From Cordilura impudica (taxonomy: Eukaryota > Arthropoda > Insecta > Diptera > Scathophagidae), in the NCBI GenBank assembly GCA_963682025.1, contig OY821519.1, positions 68,641,525-68,705,524 of the forward strand: a stretch of 64,000 nucleotides of DNA. Reading direction: 5' to 3'. The translations under genes and the position numbers were made by a program. The notes below the pieces were generated by a model, which was not told the origin of the DNA, made no database searches, and saw only the letters and a list, made by a program, of their open reading frames with translations. The stretch's first letter is position 1, and each line of letters starts with the position of its first letter. Below, piece by piece: positions 54,601 through 64,000 of this stretch.

Positions 54601-54990
54601 GTTTAAAATGATTAGTCTTTTAGATGTACCTTCTCTTACGAATTGTGATGAATATTTTATAGAAAATTTAAAAAATAAATTTTAAAAAGAAGTCACTTTT
54701 TTTTAAATTTGTTGGGTAACAATTTAAAACATAAAACCCTAAAGAAAAAAAATAAAAACAATCTAAAAATGTAAAAATAATTTTTTTTAGTTACCATACA
54801 ATTGATTTTTCTACAAATTTTAACTTTGATAACCCATAAGTAGGCCCCTACAAAGCGTAGCACCCTTTCCAAACGCTCATTTCGTAGGCTGAACAGTTAT
54901 CTATCATATGATGTTTGAACTGTTCAATTATGTTATTCGGTTCAAAAGATATGATTTTTGCAACGAAAAAACTCAAATGGCGCCACTGTG
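51693..54990 (+). mobile_element. Transib D with RSS-like ends and CGGTG duplication
   Basis: The left end is CACAGTGGCGCCCGTAGAG and the right end is the inverted complement of CACAGTGGCGCCATTTGAG. CGGTG flanks both sides (51688-51692 and 54991-54995). CACAGTG is identical to the V(D)J heptamer consensus. GCAAAAATC follows after a 23-bp spacer on the left (51723-51731) and a 22-bp spacer on the right (54953-54961). 3,298 bp, full-length Transib size. Confidence 0.93.
52587..54611 (+). pseudogene. Transib D transposase, nearly complete but broken
   Basis: Order of parts: N-terminal domain (LFELFRRSTTPKFFAEAALE, AKWVKSNRTIQNFNSKYKDW, GRPKK) at 52680-53000; DASPLRLKRIKESIPTP at 53140; first Asp in KWACDGSSGQSVYKQR near 53505; HYCRPIMFQFARES; likely second Asp in MVDGKVINELTGTTSTLSCP near 53815; SPLHARIRCMEFLLKLAY; GYGNSTDGNTSRRYF; and HKILAHGKDIIEYQPL with GELSEEAQESLNKFYKKYR (third Glu) near 54420. 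Frame changes occur near 53000-53050, 53215 and 53805, and a single in-frame TAG lies at 54228. The CxxC partner after the second Asp is degenerate. It cannot make a full protein, but it is the best template here for recognising Transib A-C. Confidence 0.9.
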
Positions 54991-55069
54991 CGGTGGTTGA
55001 AAACAAAAAAGTTGTTTTACTAATTCCTAATTCTTGGAACTTCCCTTTTTAATTACTTCTACCTAAATC

Positions 55070-55454
55070 GCAAATTATCGACTAAGACCATTTTCTTTTG
55101 ATATAAAATATATTGAAGAAACTGAGAAGCATATAATAGACCAAACAGAAAGCAAAAGAGATTTAGTTTTGTGGAAAATATTTTCAAAAAGCATGAAAAA
55201 AAAATAATTTTTCCAACATTTTGCTTCATAAGCACCACAAAAATTTTCAAAATCAATTTTTTCAAAAATTTTAATTGTTGCACAGGTCTCTAGCAATAAT
55301 TTGGCTTTTACAGATTGAAAAAATATCAATTAGTCAACGAGTTATAGCCAAAAAACCATATAAACAATATGCTGAAAATCGGCATTTGACTGCAAAGTTC
55401 GAAGATCGATTAAAAAAAATCGATCTAACAAACGCCACAACACGGGTCTTCTAA
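55070..55454 (+). pseudogene. P2: partial inverted duplicate of P1
   Basis: Carries IEETEKHIIDQTESKRDLVL then WKIFSKSMKKK (from ~55110), an intron-like stretch ending TTGGCTTTTACAG, and exon 55314-55454 starting IEKISISQRVIAKKPYKQYA. It matches P1 until AKFE at about 55407, then switches to unrelated sequence and stops. The duplication therefore breaks off inside the last exon and P2 lacks the P1 C-terminus. It preserves the site without R1. Confidence 0.5.
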
Positions 55455-55650
55455 TTTAGTCTCTATTTTCACCCCTCACTCTCAGAATCGACCTAACTTT
55501 TGCTAACCTGAATTTGTTCCACAGTGTCATTTAAGATTTGCACACTGACCCCTGCATTGTCTTTTTTCTTAATTGCGACAATTATGTTTAATGAAGCTCA
55601 TCTTTAGGCTCAAAACAGTTTTGAAGTAACTTGGTTACATGCACTTTTAA
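55455..55650. other. duplication breakpoint flank
   Basis: No feature recognised between P2 and the R1 copy. Confidence 0.3.
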
Positions 55651-56394
55651 CAAGTACGAAAATTATAGTCGATCTAGATCGACTATACGATAGCTCATAC
55701 CACGGTTTAGAGACCCTATCTCTTCGGTCGAACTAACTCGATATAGAAAATAAGCATAAACCAAATTTGAGTGGCATTGTTATTAATTTTGTTGGCTGCA
55801 GATATGAAAAAGTTCATATCGCATGCCATATTTAGTAAAGTCACTTATATTTTGAAAAAATATATACAATTCAAATTTGAGAAAAATCTGTGCAATATTT
55901 TTGTTTTTTGATAAATTTATGTGAAGATCGGGAAGCAGCTCTATATGGGGCCTATGACTAAGAATTGTCCTATAGGGATTATTTTTGGACTACTGATTAA
56001 TGGATATAATAAACACATACAAACCCAATTTGACTGAGATCTATACGACAATTTGGATCTTATGGCAATTTAAGTCGATTTCATAGTGGTCATTTATATG
56101 GGAGCTAGGTCTGAACATGGACCGAATTTCACCAATTTCAATAGCGTTCATCCTATGACTGATGAAAGCTTATATACCAAATCTCATCAAAATATATTCA
56201 TATTTGCGACCTGTAGTTGGATTACAAAGTTTACATGTACACACAGACGGACGGACGGACATCACTAAATCGACAAAGAAAGTGATTCTAAGTCGATCGG
56301 TATAATAAAAGATGGGTCTATGTCAAATATTTTTGGTAGTTACAAACAGTAGCACAAAGTCATTATACCCAAACCACATGGTGGTATAGGCTAT
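55651..56394 (-). repeat. R1 repeat copy 9
   Basis: Minus-strand copy. CAAGTA end at 55651, palindrome AGTCGATCTAGATCGACT (both arms changed compatibly), a short (GGAC)n tract near 56250, and the 5' hairpin near 56370. The paired changes in the palindrome arms are worth noting. Confidence 0.72.
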
Positions 56395-56899
56395 AACAAG
56401 ATAAACTTCATCCATAAGTTTATATGTTTTACTAAATCGTGGACTGTATCAGAAATTTCACTGTTTGCTATGTAGTAAGGGCTTCAATATCAAAGTTCTG
56501 TAATAATTCTCAAAATTTTTAATAACATCCTAATCAAGTGGTTGGCTAATTGATATACAATTAGGAGGCAAAAAATTAATTTTAATGCTTTAAAATTGAT
56601 ATGTTTTGGATGCGATGTCGCAATATGGATTAAAAGGAAAATTTCCTTTCATGTGCTCCAATTTTTGATCGATATTTTCTAACCATGCACTCATAATTTC
56701 AGACTTAATCCAGTATTTGGTGTTTGATTTCCGTGTCGGCTGTAAATTATATATATATATGTTTTCAATTTTTAATAGCTCTTGGTCTAGATGTCTTGCC
56801 AGTAGCCAGTTGTTTTTCCTTATCTCCATCTATGTTCGCACAGAGCAATATTTTTATCTTTTCCTTAAGCAATTTCCCTCCCTCGCATTTTTAATTTTT
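56395..56899. other. no gene recognised
   Basis: A minus-strand 79-codon frame (56829-56590, YWIKSEIMSAWLENIDQKLE) could be part of a decayed protein, but I recognise no family. Confidence 0.3.
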
Positions 56900-57420
56900 A
56901 AATTTTATAGCTTTAAAATAAAGACCGTTGTATATAAATATCTCTTGGTAGGTACCCCTTTATTAGAGAAGGCAGTTTTAGCACGAATGATGTTACATCC
57001 TCAGGATTAACAGAGGCTGCTTCACCATATATCGCTTTGTACGTAATGTTGTCGAATTTTAAACTTGTTAAGCCAACCGGAAAAAGTATTGAAAGTATTG
57101 TTACTCAAGGGTTCAGCTATTTCCTTAGATTTGCTTCGTATCAATGGATCTAAAAAGTACAACTTTTATATCGCTTCATAAGATGATCGTTATTTTGGGA
57201 AAGTAAAATTATTGGAATAAGACATATTATGTAATCCACCAAAAAGTCCATTTTGTATAGAATTAAAAAAACCCAATTTACTTACCAGTTAATAGAATTC
57301 CTTTATGGCGTGCTGCAACAAACCATTCGTAATACAACTGATCAATTGTTAGTCCTTCGGCACTCAAAAAGCTTCTTTATTCAATAATTTTTTTTTTTTT
57401 TGAATGCCATTTTTTCACTA
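56900..57420 (-). pseudogene. pogo/Tigger-like transposase remnant
   Basis: Minus-strand pieces in order: SAEGLTIDQLYYEWFVAARH then KGILLTG near 57370-57290, FSGWLNKFKIRQ near 57075, and FSNKGVPTKRYLYTT near 56960. EWFVxARxKGIPLTG and GWLxxFKxRH are the CENP-B-type (HTH_Tnp_Tc5) DNA-binding blocks of pogo-family transposases. Multiple stops, and no catalytic domain seen. Confidence 0.55.
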
Positions 57421-57689
57421 GCACTTCTCTTTACTTTATAATGTCAGACGCTTGAGACGTTTACTAATATTAAAAAGCTGCGATAAATTCCACATACTTC
57501 ATTTTTCTTTATTGTACACTTCAAGCACTTCTATTTTTGTCCATTTTCCTTTTATCCATTTTTAAACATTACGTTGTGAGTAAAAATGTATACTACAAAC
57601 CAATGAGCATTGCATTTCCAAACTACGGTAAACAAATACACATTTTTGTTATATGGGGAATCCCCTAAATTGCGTAAGTTAGTCAGTAG

Positions 57690-57851
57690 CGGGTTAAAAA
57701 CCAAAAATTTTAAGTGACCAAAATCATAATTATGAAATTTATATTTCTATATATGTTTGTATTTATTTTTCGTGCAATGATGCGAATCGCATATGGGAGA
57801 CCTTATACCTATACATAGTTTCAAATTATGTTCTTTAGTATCTCATTAACC
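57690..57851 (+). promoter_or_regulatory. duplicated upstream block of DUF1091 gene 2
   Basis: Shares GGGTTAAAAACCAAAA, GACCAAAATCATAATTATGA, GCGAATCGCATAT and TTTAGTATCTCATTAAC with gene 1 in the same order. The distance from GCGAATCGC to the ATG is about 65-70 bp in both. Confidence 0.5.
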
Positions 57852-58536
57852 ATGAATCCAATCAGATTTTATTCACTGCTGCTAATAATTCATTGCTCGT
57901 TAACAATAACTATATCCAAAAAAGACACCATTACATTCACGGAAATAGATTGCGATGCATTTAAAAAAACCTACATAGATTTTACTGTATGTCAGATAAA
58001 AAATAATTCTGAAAATCAAATGGCTTTGCAAATATATGCTAAGCTCGTTGTGAAGAAACTTGACAATATCATGGTGAAGTAAAATTTTTTTTGTTAAATT
58101 TACAAACGACTCTAACAAAAATTCATTTTATTATTTTCAAGGTCTCTGTAAAACTATTTCGTAAAGGCAGTAAGAACTATCGTTCGTTTTTGTATGACGA
58201 TATTATAAATTTTTGTATATTTCAAAAAAATCCAAATCAGAACATGTTTTGGAATTTAATGTATCGTAATGCAGCCTTATATTCAAATTTAAACCATTCG
58301 TGTCCTTATGAAGTTAAGTGTATATTTCAAATAGGATCATTGTTTTGGTGCTGGTATTAATTTGTGTTCCTTTTTACTTAAACCCACAGCATGATATAAT
58401 TGTCAAGGATTTGGTATTTGAAAAAAAAATTTTTAACAGTCTTCCACTTCCCCGAGGGCAATATATGGTACAAGTACAAATGTTTAATGGTAATAAAAAA
58501 ATGTCAAAAGTTCAAGTATTCGCTACAAGAATATAA
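57852..58536 (+). CDS. DUF1091 (DM8) secreted protein, gene 2
   Basis: Exons 57852-58073, 58142-58312 and 58390-58536 (222, 171 and 147 nt, identical to gene 1), with introns of 68 and 77 bp. 179 residues. Signal peptide in residues 1-20 (MNPIRFYSLLLIIHCSLTIT). SNLNHSCPYE at the end of exon 2 and LPLPRGQYMVQVQMF in exon 3 are DUF1091 signatures. The cysteines of gene 1 are kept. I chose the ATG at 57852 because it aligns with gene 1; an in-frame upstream ATG at 57828 would add eight residues before the signal peptide. Tandem, same-strand paralogue. Function unknown; likely secreted. Confidence 0.88.
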
Positions 58537-59025
58537 AAAAAAATACGTTCTGAAACGAAGTACAAAATTTTAGTGGGTTTTTTTTTCTGAAAATGAAATA
58601 CTGTCAGATATAGACAAATGAAACCTATTAGTATAAACTTAAGTTGTACTTAATTGCGTAATAAATGAGTGTTAAATTTTTCTGTGACGAATCTTTCATA
58701 CCCCCACCTGGTTTCACGTGCACATATACATGTAAACAAAATCTTTGAATAAGTATACAATTTCATAAACTTAATACTGAATTATTACAACGAACACACC
58801 TCACTTCAAATACCAACCTGCTCGAAATAATGACAAATAATATTAACAATGATCGTGATTTCAACAAACAAGCAGACATACATGCGGACAGACGGTCGGA
58901 TGGACGCCGCTACATCGACTCGAGTTATTGTGAGTTCATGGGTTCGCAAATTAATTTTTCGATGAGTCACAAATTAATGAAAAACTAATAAATACCTTTT
59001 ACACAGATTACAAAATTTAAGGGCT
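58537..59025. other. 3' flank of DUF1091 gene 2
   Basis: AT-rich. A short CGGACAGACGGTCGG word near 58890 may be a scrap of an R1 microsatellite. No gene. Confidence 0.35.
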
Positions 59026-59114
59026 ATATTTTTACACACTACACCACTATGTGATTATGGTATAATGGACTTTGTGCTGATATTTGCAACTACCGAAAAT
59101 ATTTGACCTATGCC
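59026..59114 (+). repeat. R1 5'-end fragment
   Basis: Starts at a T run with ACACACTACACCACTATGTG, GGTATAATGGACTTTGTGCT and ATTTGACCTATGCCCA, the first ~90 bp of R1. It is cut at CAGTGTTACCA, which may be the end of a hAT-like insertion whose right end I could not find. 59115-59780 has no gene. Confidence 0.5.
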
Positions 59115-59780
59115 CAGTGTTACCATTTTAGCATTTTAGTTGCTAGATTTAGCAACTTTTTTTTGTCATTTAGCATCCAAAATTTATGAAAAGATGCTAG
59201 ATGCTAACTTAGCATCTTTTATTAATAAAAAGTTGCTTTTAGCATTTTTTTTTTTTTTTGATTTTTTTCATTATTTTTGAACATACAATTTTAATTTTAA
59301 TGGTATTGATATGTTTTAATTTCTCGAAAGTGTAATACGAGAATTTTGTGTACTATTGTTTTTACCACTCTGCTCGTTTCTTTCAACAAATATAACAAAA
59401 CATTTTTTAATAGAAGAATGTAAACACCAACAACAGTTTTTAATGAATTAAAAAGTCGATTGCCAAATAATATTATTGTATTAAAAAAATGCCAAAATTT
59501 TCAATACAAATCAGAGTTCAGAAAAAAACACACACTGAATAAAAAACTCGTACATATATGTAAACAAACATAACTTAGACCAACACACACATATTTTTAT
59601 TTTCATATCAATTATGTTTGTTTTTAAATTTTCTTCGGTGCCCAACACAATCATGACTGTGTTCGTTTCAATATTTCGTTATTTACACGAACATTTTTGT
59701 ATCACGTACTTTTTGTTTCAATCACACATAAACCACACATTTTTGAGTGTTGCTTTATTTGAAGTTCATGTTCTGGTACG

Positions 59781-59932
59781 TGTACTGAAAAAAAAACAGA
59801 ACATGTACAATAAACAGGTTCGAGTTCAGTTATATTTTAAGTCGTGTTGTGGCTCGTGTACTAAGAAAAAAACAGAACATGTACAATAAACAGGTTCGAG
59901 TTCAGTTATATTTTAAGTCGTGTTTAAAACCA
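59781..59932. repeat. 76-bp tandem duplication
   Basis: Two adjacent units starting TGTACTGAAA and TGTACTAAG, each with ACAGAACATGTACAATAAAC and AGTTATATTTTAAGTCGTGT. Nearly identical. Period 76 bp. Low coding content. Confidence 0.8.
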
Positions 59933-60313
59933 AAGAATTTATTAATAAGTATTTAATTTTTCAATATTCAATTTCAATTCAATTGGGGTTCTTTATTTAG
60001 CATTAATGTAAAAACAAATTTAACAATATATAAATTTAGAGTTTAGAATATATTATCCTTTTCTACTTAAATATTAAATAACAATTTTTGTAATTAATTT
60101 GCATTTTTATTAACATTGTTTGAAGATGGAGGCAAAAATTTTCAAAAAACTTTTGTCCTTTTTTTTTTGTTTTTTTTTTGTTTTTTTTTTTTATAAAAGA
60201 AGAATTAAAATAAGAGGATAAAATTACGATGAGATCAGCTCATTAATATGACAATTTTTCAATATAAAGGTAATGAAATTTAAAAAAAAATAAAATTGGT
60301 ATTTTTTTGATTC
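59933..60313. other. AT-rich flank of the retrotransposon
   Basis: T-rich runs near 60160-60195. No gene. Confidence 0.4.
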
Positions 60314-60325
60314 TGTGGTGTATTC

Positions 60326-60473
60326 TGTAACCAGATCTCAAGTGTCTTTATTGTACAAATCATCATACATGACAAGTATAATTACAGCGATGTTAAATAT
60401 AGCATTATAATATTAGGGCTGTTATATATAGCATTGTATTATTAGGGGTATGTACATATTCATATTCACAACA
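60326..60473 (-). repeat. probable 3' LTR of the gypsy element
   Basis: On the minus strand it starts TGTTGTGAATATG at 60473, directly after a purine tract (AAAGAGAGA), the usual polypurine tract/LTR junction. It contains an AATAAA signal near 60350. The outer end (…TTACA at ~60326, or up to 60314) is a guess because the 5' LTR is outside the window. Confidence 0.5.
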
Positions 60474-60647
60474 TCTCTCTTTGTTTATAAAAATTAGTAG
60501 ATAAATATATAAATTATTTTATATACGAAATTCAAACATTTTATATGTAATAATACTTCATTAATATAACATAATATAATATAATAAAATATCTTAAGAC
60601 TAGATACGAAATGAAATTACAATATAAGCATTTGAGAGAGGAATGTT

Positions 60648-61973
60648 TTAGTCTTCAAAACCAAGTCTTTTCGGTGGCTTAATCTTTCGGCCACTTCTTG
60701 AATGAGATACCCTAACATTTTCCAATTGTCGGTCAATTTGGGAGTTACTATAAACAACATTCTGTCCCTGACTCAAAGGATTATTTTCCGTACTACTATG
60801 TTCTTTTTGCGGCACTTCAAGAATATGCTGCCTATTTCTTCTATACGTAACACCCTCATCATCTTTTATAAGATATGACCGAGGCTGCCTACAGACCTCA
60901 ACAATAGTACCCGGAAACCATACCGACAAAGGATTCTTTTTGAAATAAATGTGAGTATCCACATTTATGGGCTTAAGATTTTTTGTAGACCTGTTATAAT
61001 TTGTAGCTACTTTTTCTTCCTCTTTCAAATTTGACGTCAATGATGGTAATTTAGTTCTAAGTACTCTGGACATAAGAAGTTCTGCAGGACTTGGTCTGTT
61101 GTTTTTCGGTGTTGTACGGTAATGAAGCAAAGCTGTATAATAATCAGTCCCTATCTCTCTGCATTTTTTTAAAAGCTTCTTAACCGTCTGAATGGATCTT
61201 GCAGCCATGCCATTAGATCTCGCAAAGTATGGACTTGAAGTTTGATGGTCAACTCCCCAATCTGAACAGAATAACACAAAATCATTCGAGCTAAACGGTG
61301 GACCATTGTCTGTGACCAAAACTGTTGGAATGCCATGTCTGGAAAAAATACTTTTTAACTTGTCCACAACCAAATGGTTAGAATACCCTGAGCTTAATGA
61401 TTCAATTTCTATATATTTCGAAAAATAGTCGACAACCAGCAAATAATATTTTCTCTCAAATTCAAAGAGATCTGCACCAACTTTATACCACGGTATCGTA
61501 ACTATATCATGACAAAGTAAATTTTCTCTCGGATTTGCGTTTCTATGCCTAATGCAGAGTTCACAAGAGTATACAATATTGGATATATCATTATTGATAT
61601 TTGGCCAATATATTGACTCTCTGGCCAAACTTTGGCATCTCTGAATGCCTAAATGTCCTTCGTGTAACTTTTTTAACATTTCTGACCTAAGGCTCTTCGG
61701 AATTATTAACCTATTGTTTTTTAAGAGTACCCCATTTATGATATGTAGGTCATCTTTTATATTGAAATAAGGAACAATGTCTTTATCGCATGATTTCTTA
61801 TCCTTAGGCCATCCTCCTTTTATATATTCTCCTATTTTCTGAAATATTTCATCTTTTTCAATTGATTTTCTTATTTTGGTTATATCACTTCCCGGCAAAG
61901 CAATATTATCAACAATAGCATGGCAATGCAAATCAATATCTTTATCCATTTCCACAAGTGCGTGTTCTTTCAA
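60648..61973 (-). pseudogene. gypsy integrase region, catalytic Glu lost
   Basis: About 441 codons. The HHCC zinc finger is near the start (HEGHLGIQRCQSLARESIYW ... CELCIRH). The core then has GADLFEF (first Asp), VLVTDNGPPFSS (second Asp) and SNGMAARSIQTVKKLL, where the third catalytic residue, normally Glu in GxAER, is Ala (GCA at ~61204). The C-terminal part contains a YFKKNPLSVWFPGTIVEV strand typical of the integrase tail. The open frame is otherwise intact. The frame changes from RNase H near 61960. Integration activity should be lost. Confidence 0.8.
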
Positions 61974-62550
61974 CGGAGCTCAAAGCATCTGCAATATGAA
62001 GATACTTGCCTGGCTTGTAAACGACAGTCAAGTTGTATGCCAGAAGTCTCATCATAAATCTCTGCAGTCTAGCCGGAATCTTATGTAACGGCTTACCAAA
62101 AAGCGATACCAGAGGTTTATGGTCTGTTTCCACAATAACACTATGTCCATAGATGTACGGATGGAATCGGGTGCATCCAAAAAGAATTGCAAATAACTCC
62201 TTTTCTATTTGCGCAAAATTACCTTGACACTCCGTTAAGGACGCCGATGAATAGGCAATAGGTTTGGTATCGTGCATGATGACGGCCCCCATGGCAAATT
62301 TAGAAGCATCGACAGACAAAACTATTTGTTTATTAGGGTTATAATAGGTTAGAACTGCAGTATTAGTTATCTCCTTTTTCAAGTTGTGGAACTCGTCATC
62401 CTGAGCCTTGCCCCATTGCCATAATGAATCTTTTTTCAGTAAATCCCTCAAATGTTTATTCTTTGCTGACAAATTATGAATAAATTGGCCCAAATAGTTC
62501 ACCATGCCCAAGAAACGTTGTAGTTCTTGACAATTTTTTGGTACTGGCAT
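61942..62550 (-). pseudogene. gypsy RNase H region
   Basis: CQELQRFLGMVNYLGQFI (RT connection), then LSVDASKFAMGAVIMHD (RNase H first Asp), ECQGNFAQIEKELFAILFG (Glu) and ETDHKPLVSLFG (Asp), ending GKYLHIADALSS. The RNase H catalytic set is preserved. It is separated from RT by a stop and a frame change near 62550-62650. Confidence 0.85.
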
Positions 62551-62650
62551 CTTTAAAATTGATTCTATTTTATCACTGTCTGCCCTTACTAAAAATGTGA
62601 CCTATGAATTTAATTTCCTTTTTAAACATGTTCGACTTTGACTTATTAAA

Positions 62651-63310
62651 TCAGAGGCCGACTTCTTTTACCCTTATCAACACCTGACTTAAAATCCTAT
62701 TATGTTCTTCTATATTTGGCGCATGTATCAAAAAATCGTCTATATAAATGATGAGCCCTTTGATACCCGAAAAAAGTCTGACCATTTCTCCATGAAAGAT
62801 TTCTGGCTCTGCATTGATTCCAAATGGTAGCCTAAGAAATCTGTATCGTCCAAAAGGTGTAGCAAAAGTACATAGTCTTGACGATTCTTCCGAAAGTGGA
62901 ATCATCCAAAAACCCGAACTAGCATCAAGTGAGCTAAATGCTTTGGATCCAGTCATTTGAGCCTTGCACTCATCAATACTTGGAATCGTAAATCTAGGCC
63001 TGACAATAACTTTATTTAGATTTCTAGGATCTAAGCATAATCTCAATGAACCATTTGGTTTTGTGACTAAAACTATAGAGTTAACCCATTCTGTTGGTTC
63101 TTTTTCTTGAACAATAACATTTAAATTCTTCATTCTTTCAAGCTCCTTTTTGAGCGGCTCCAAAAGACTGAATGGTACCCTACGAGGATGATCTACAACT
63201 GGTTGACAGTCCTCCATAAGTTGCAACTGACATTGATGCTTCAACAGACCAAGACCCTCAAAGACCTCAGAGTATTTTTCAAAAATATTTTCTTTATTTA
63301 TAGAATTCAC
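62651..63310 (-). pseudogene. gypsy reverse transcriptase region
   Basis: Fingers/palm blocks in order: SIVLVTKPNGSLRLCLDPRN, FSSLDASSGFWMIPLSE (first Asp), FLRLPFGINAEPEIFHGEM and GLIIYIDDFLIHA (YIDD catalytic pair). The frame ends at an in-frame TGA after KEVGL, before the thumb. RT itself looks conserved. Confidence 0.87.
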
Positions 63311-63318
63311 TATTTGAA

Positions 63319-63910
63319 TTAAATTCTTTTAACTGCCATGTCCAGGCCCAAAACCAATTTACATTTCATGTCAAGAACATAGAATTTCACTTGATACATA
63401 ACATTTTTGAATTTTAAATCAATTTGGACACTTCCCACTACTGGTAGCCTCTCGCCACTGAACGTTAAAATATTATTTGTAATATTAGTATTAATATGCT
63501 TAGTATCTAGCTTACTCATTAATCCTATCGGCATCAAGTTTGCCTGCGAACCCGAGTCCACCTGACAGCTCACTCTTTTGCCGCTCAGTTCCACCTCAAT
63601 ATTCCAATCTTTAATAGAATTCTTCCTTGCTTGCTGAACTACACCCACAAACAAATCATCATAGTCCTCTTGTTCTTCATGAGGATCGCCATTTTCTTCT
63701 TCGTTGACTTTTCTCGCACTTTCTTCATCATTGACTTTTCTCACGTACTTGTTTTTATCTTTTTGGTAGTACTCCGTTTGACGTCTGAAACACATTTTTG
63801 CGAAATGATTTGGCTTTTTACATATAAAGCAAATGGCGCCTTCAGCCGGACACTTGTAGTTGTGTAATTGTCCACATTTGTTGCATTTTTCCCGTACTGT
63901 TGTGAACCAG
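63319..63910 (-). pseudogene. gypsy nucleocapsid and protease region
   Basis: Near 63880-63800: CNKCGQLHNYKC and CFICKKPNHFAKMC, two zinc-knuckle-like motifs. A charged linker follows, then VSCQVDSGSQANLMPIGLM with the DSG aspartic protease site near 63560. The stretch ends KLVLGLDMAVKRI, a typical protease tail, and stops before RT. Frame relation to the upstream Gag (63998-63741) is shifted. Confidence 0.8.
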
Positions 63911-64000
63911 TTTTTTGTATATAACCTTTTCTATTTTTCAAAACTGCAACGACGCTATCTGATCTTTCTTGCATTTCGTTCGCGTTCTCCTTTGCCATTT

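Larger units (their letters stand above)
60474..64000 (-). mobile_element. Ty3/gypsy LTR retrotransposon, 5' end off-window
   Basis: The minus-strand order is nucleocapsid zinc knuckles, protease, reverse transcriptase, RNase H, integrase, polypurine tract, LTR, the standard Ty3/gypsy order. No envelope frame follows integrase within ~170 bp, so it is not errantivirus-like at its 3' end. The Gag body and 5' LTR lie beyond 64000. Confidence 0.85.

Noticed and set aside
60648..63998. Endogenous retrovirus with envelope
   Set aside because: No envelope-like frame exists between integrase and the polypurine tract. Plain Ty3/gypsy order.

Overview
The window is about 64 kb of AT-rich insect nuclear DNA, most likely from a higher (schizophoran) fly. 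The main evidence is a pair of DUF1091 (DM8) secreted-protein genes with short GT-AG introns, a family found in flies, together with HINE/mini-me-like repeats carrying an internal (GTCY)n microsatellite. Host genes are sparse. Almost everything else is transposable elements, many nested inside one another. The species is not identified.

Layout. Positions 1-12 kb hold MITEs with TTA target duplications, five copies of an ~790-bp HINE-like repeat (R1), a tRNA-derived SINE, copies of an ~365-bp non-autonomous Helitron (R2), and a GTAC-rich minisatellite. A hAT element with a perfect 8-bp duplication lies at 12.38-14.56 kb. A decayed Transib (A) lies at 15-21 kb and contains an R2 copy, which in turn contains Helitron fragments. 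Positions 21-31 kb carry more R2 copies, two more minisatellite arrays, a decayed DDE-like element and a SINE. At 31.17-31.76 kb there is a spliced-looking hAT-derived coding region. It adjoins a Helitron (31.8-37.1 kb) split by R1 and by Transib B (33.0-36.4 kb). At 38.3-42.9 kb an old mariner-like element is split by a young intact mariner-like element and by Transib C. At 43.4-58.5 kb are two DUF1091 paralogues, a second mariner family in an intron of one of them, an inverted duplicate gene pair (P1/P2), an uncharacterised zinc-binding/nuclease-like gene split by a second young mariner copy, Transib D and a pogo-like remnant. At 60.3-64 kb lies a Ty3/gypsy retrotransposon that runs off the window edge.

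Most notable points. (1) Three of four Transib (RAG1-related) copies have both ends resolved by 5-bp target duplications (CACTG, CGACG, CGGTG). Resolved ends carry heptamers like V(D)J signals, and copy D has a nonamer-like block 23 bp (left) and 22 bp (right) beyond an exact CACAGTG. (2) Transib C has canonical ends, yet its open frame fuses the N-terminal domain to the C-terminal half and lacks the RNase H core. (3) A four-exon hAT-derived region keeps frame across three canonical introns and also lacks its catalytic core. (4) A repeat insertion in P1 can be compared with an unfilled site in P2. All family calls rest on recognising motifs by eye; no database search was run.
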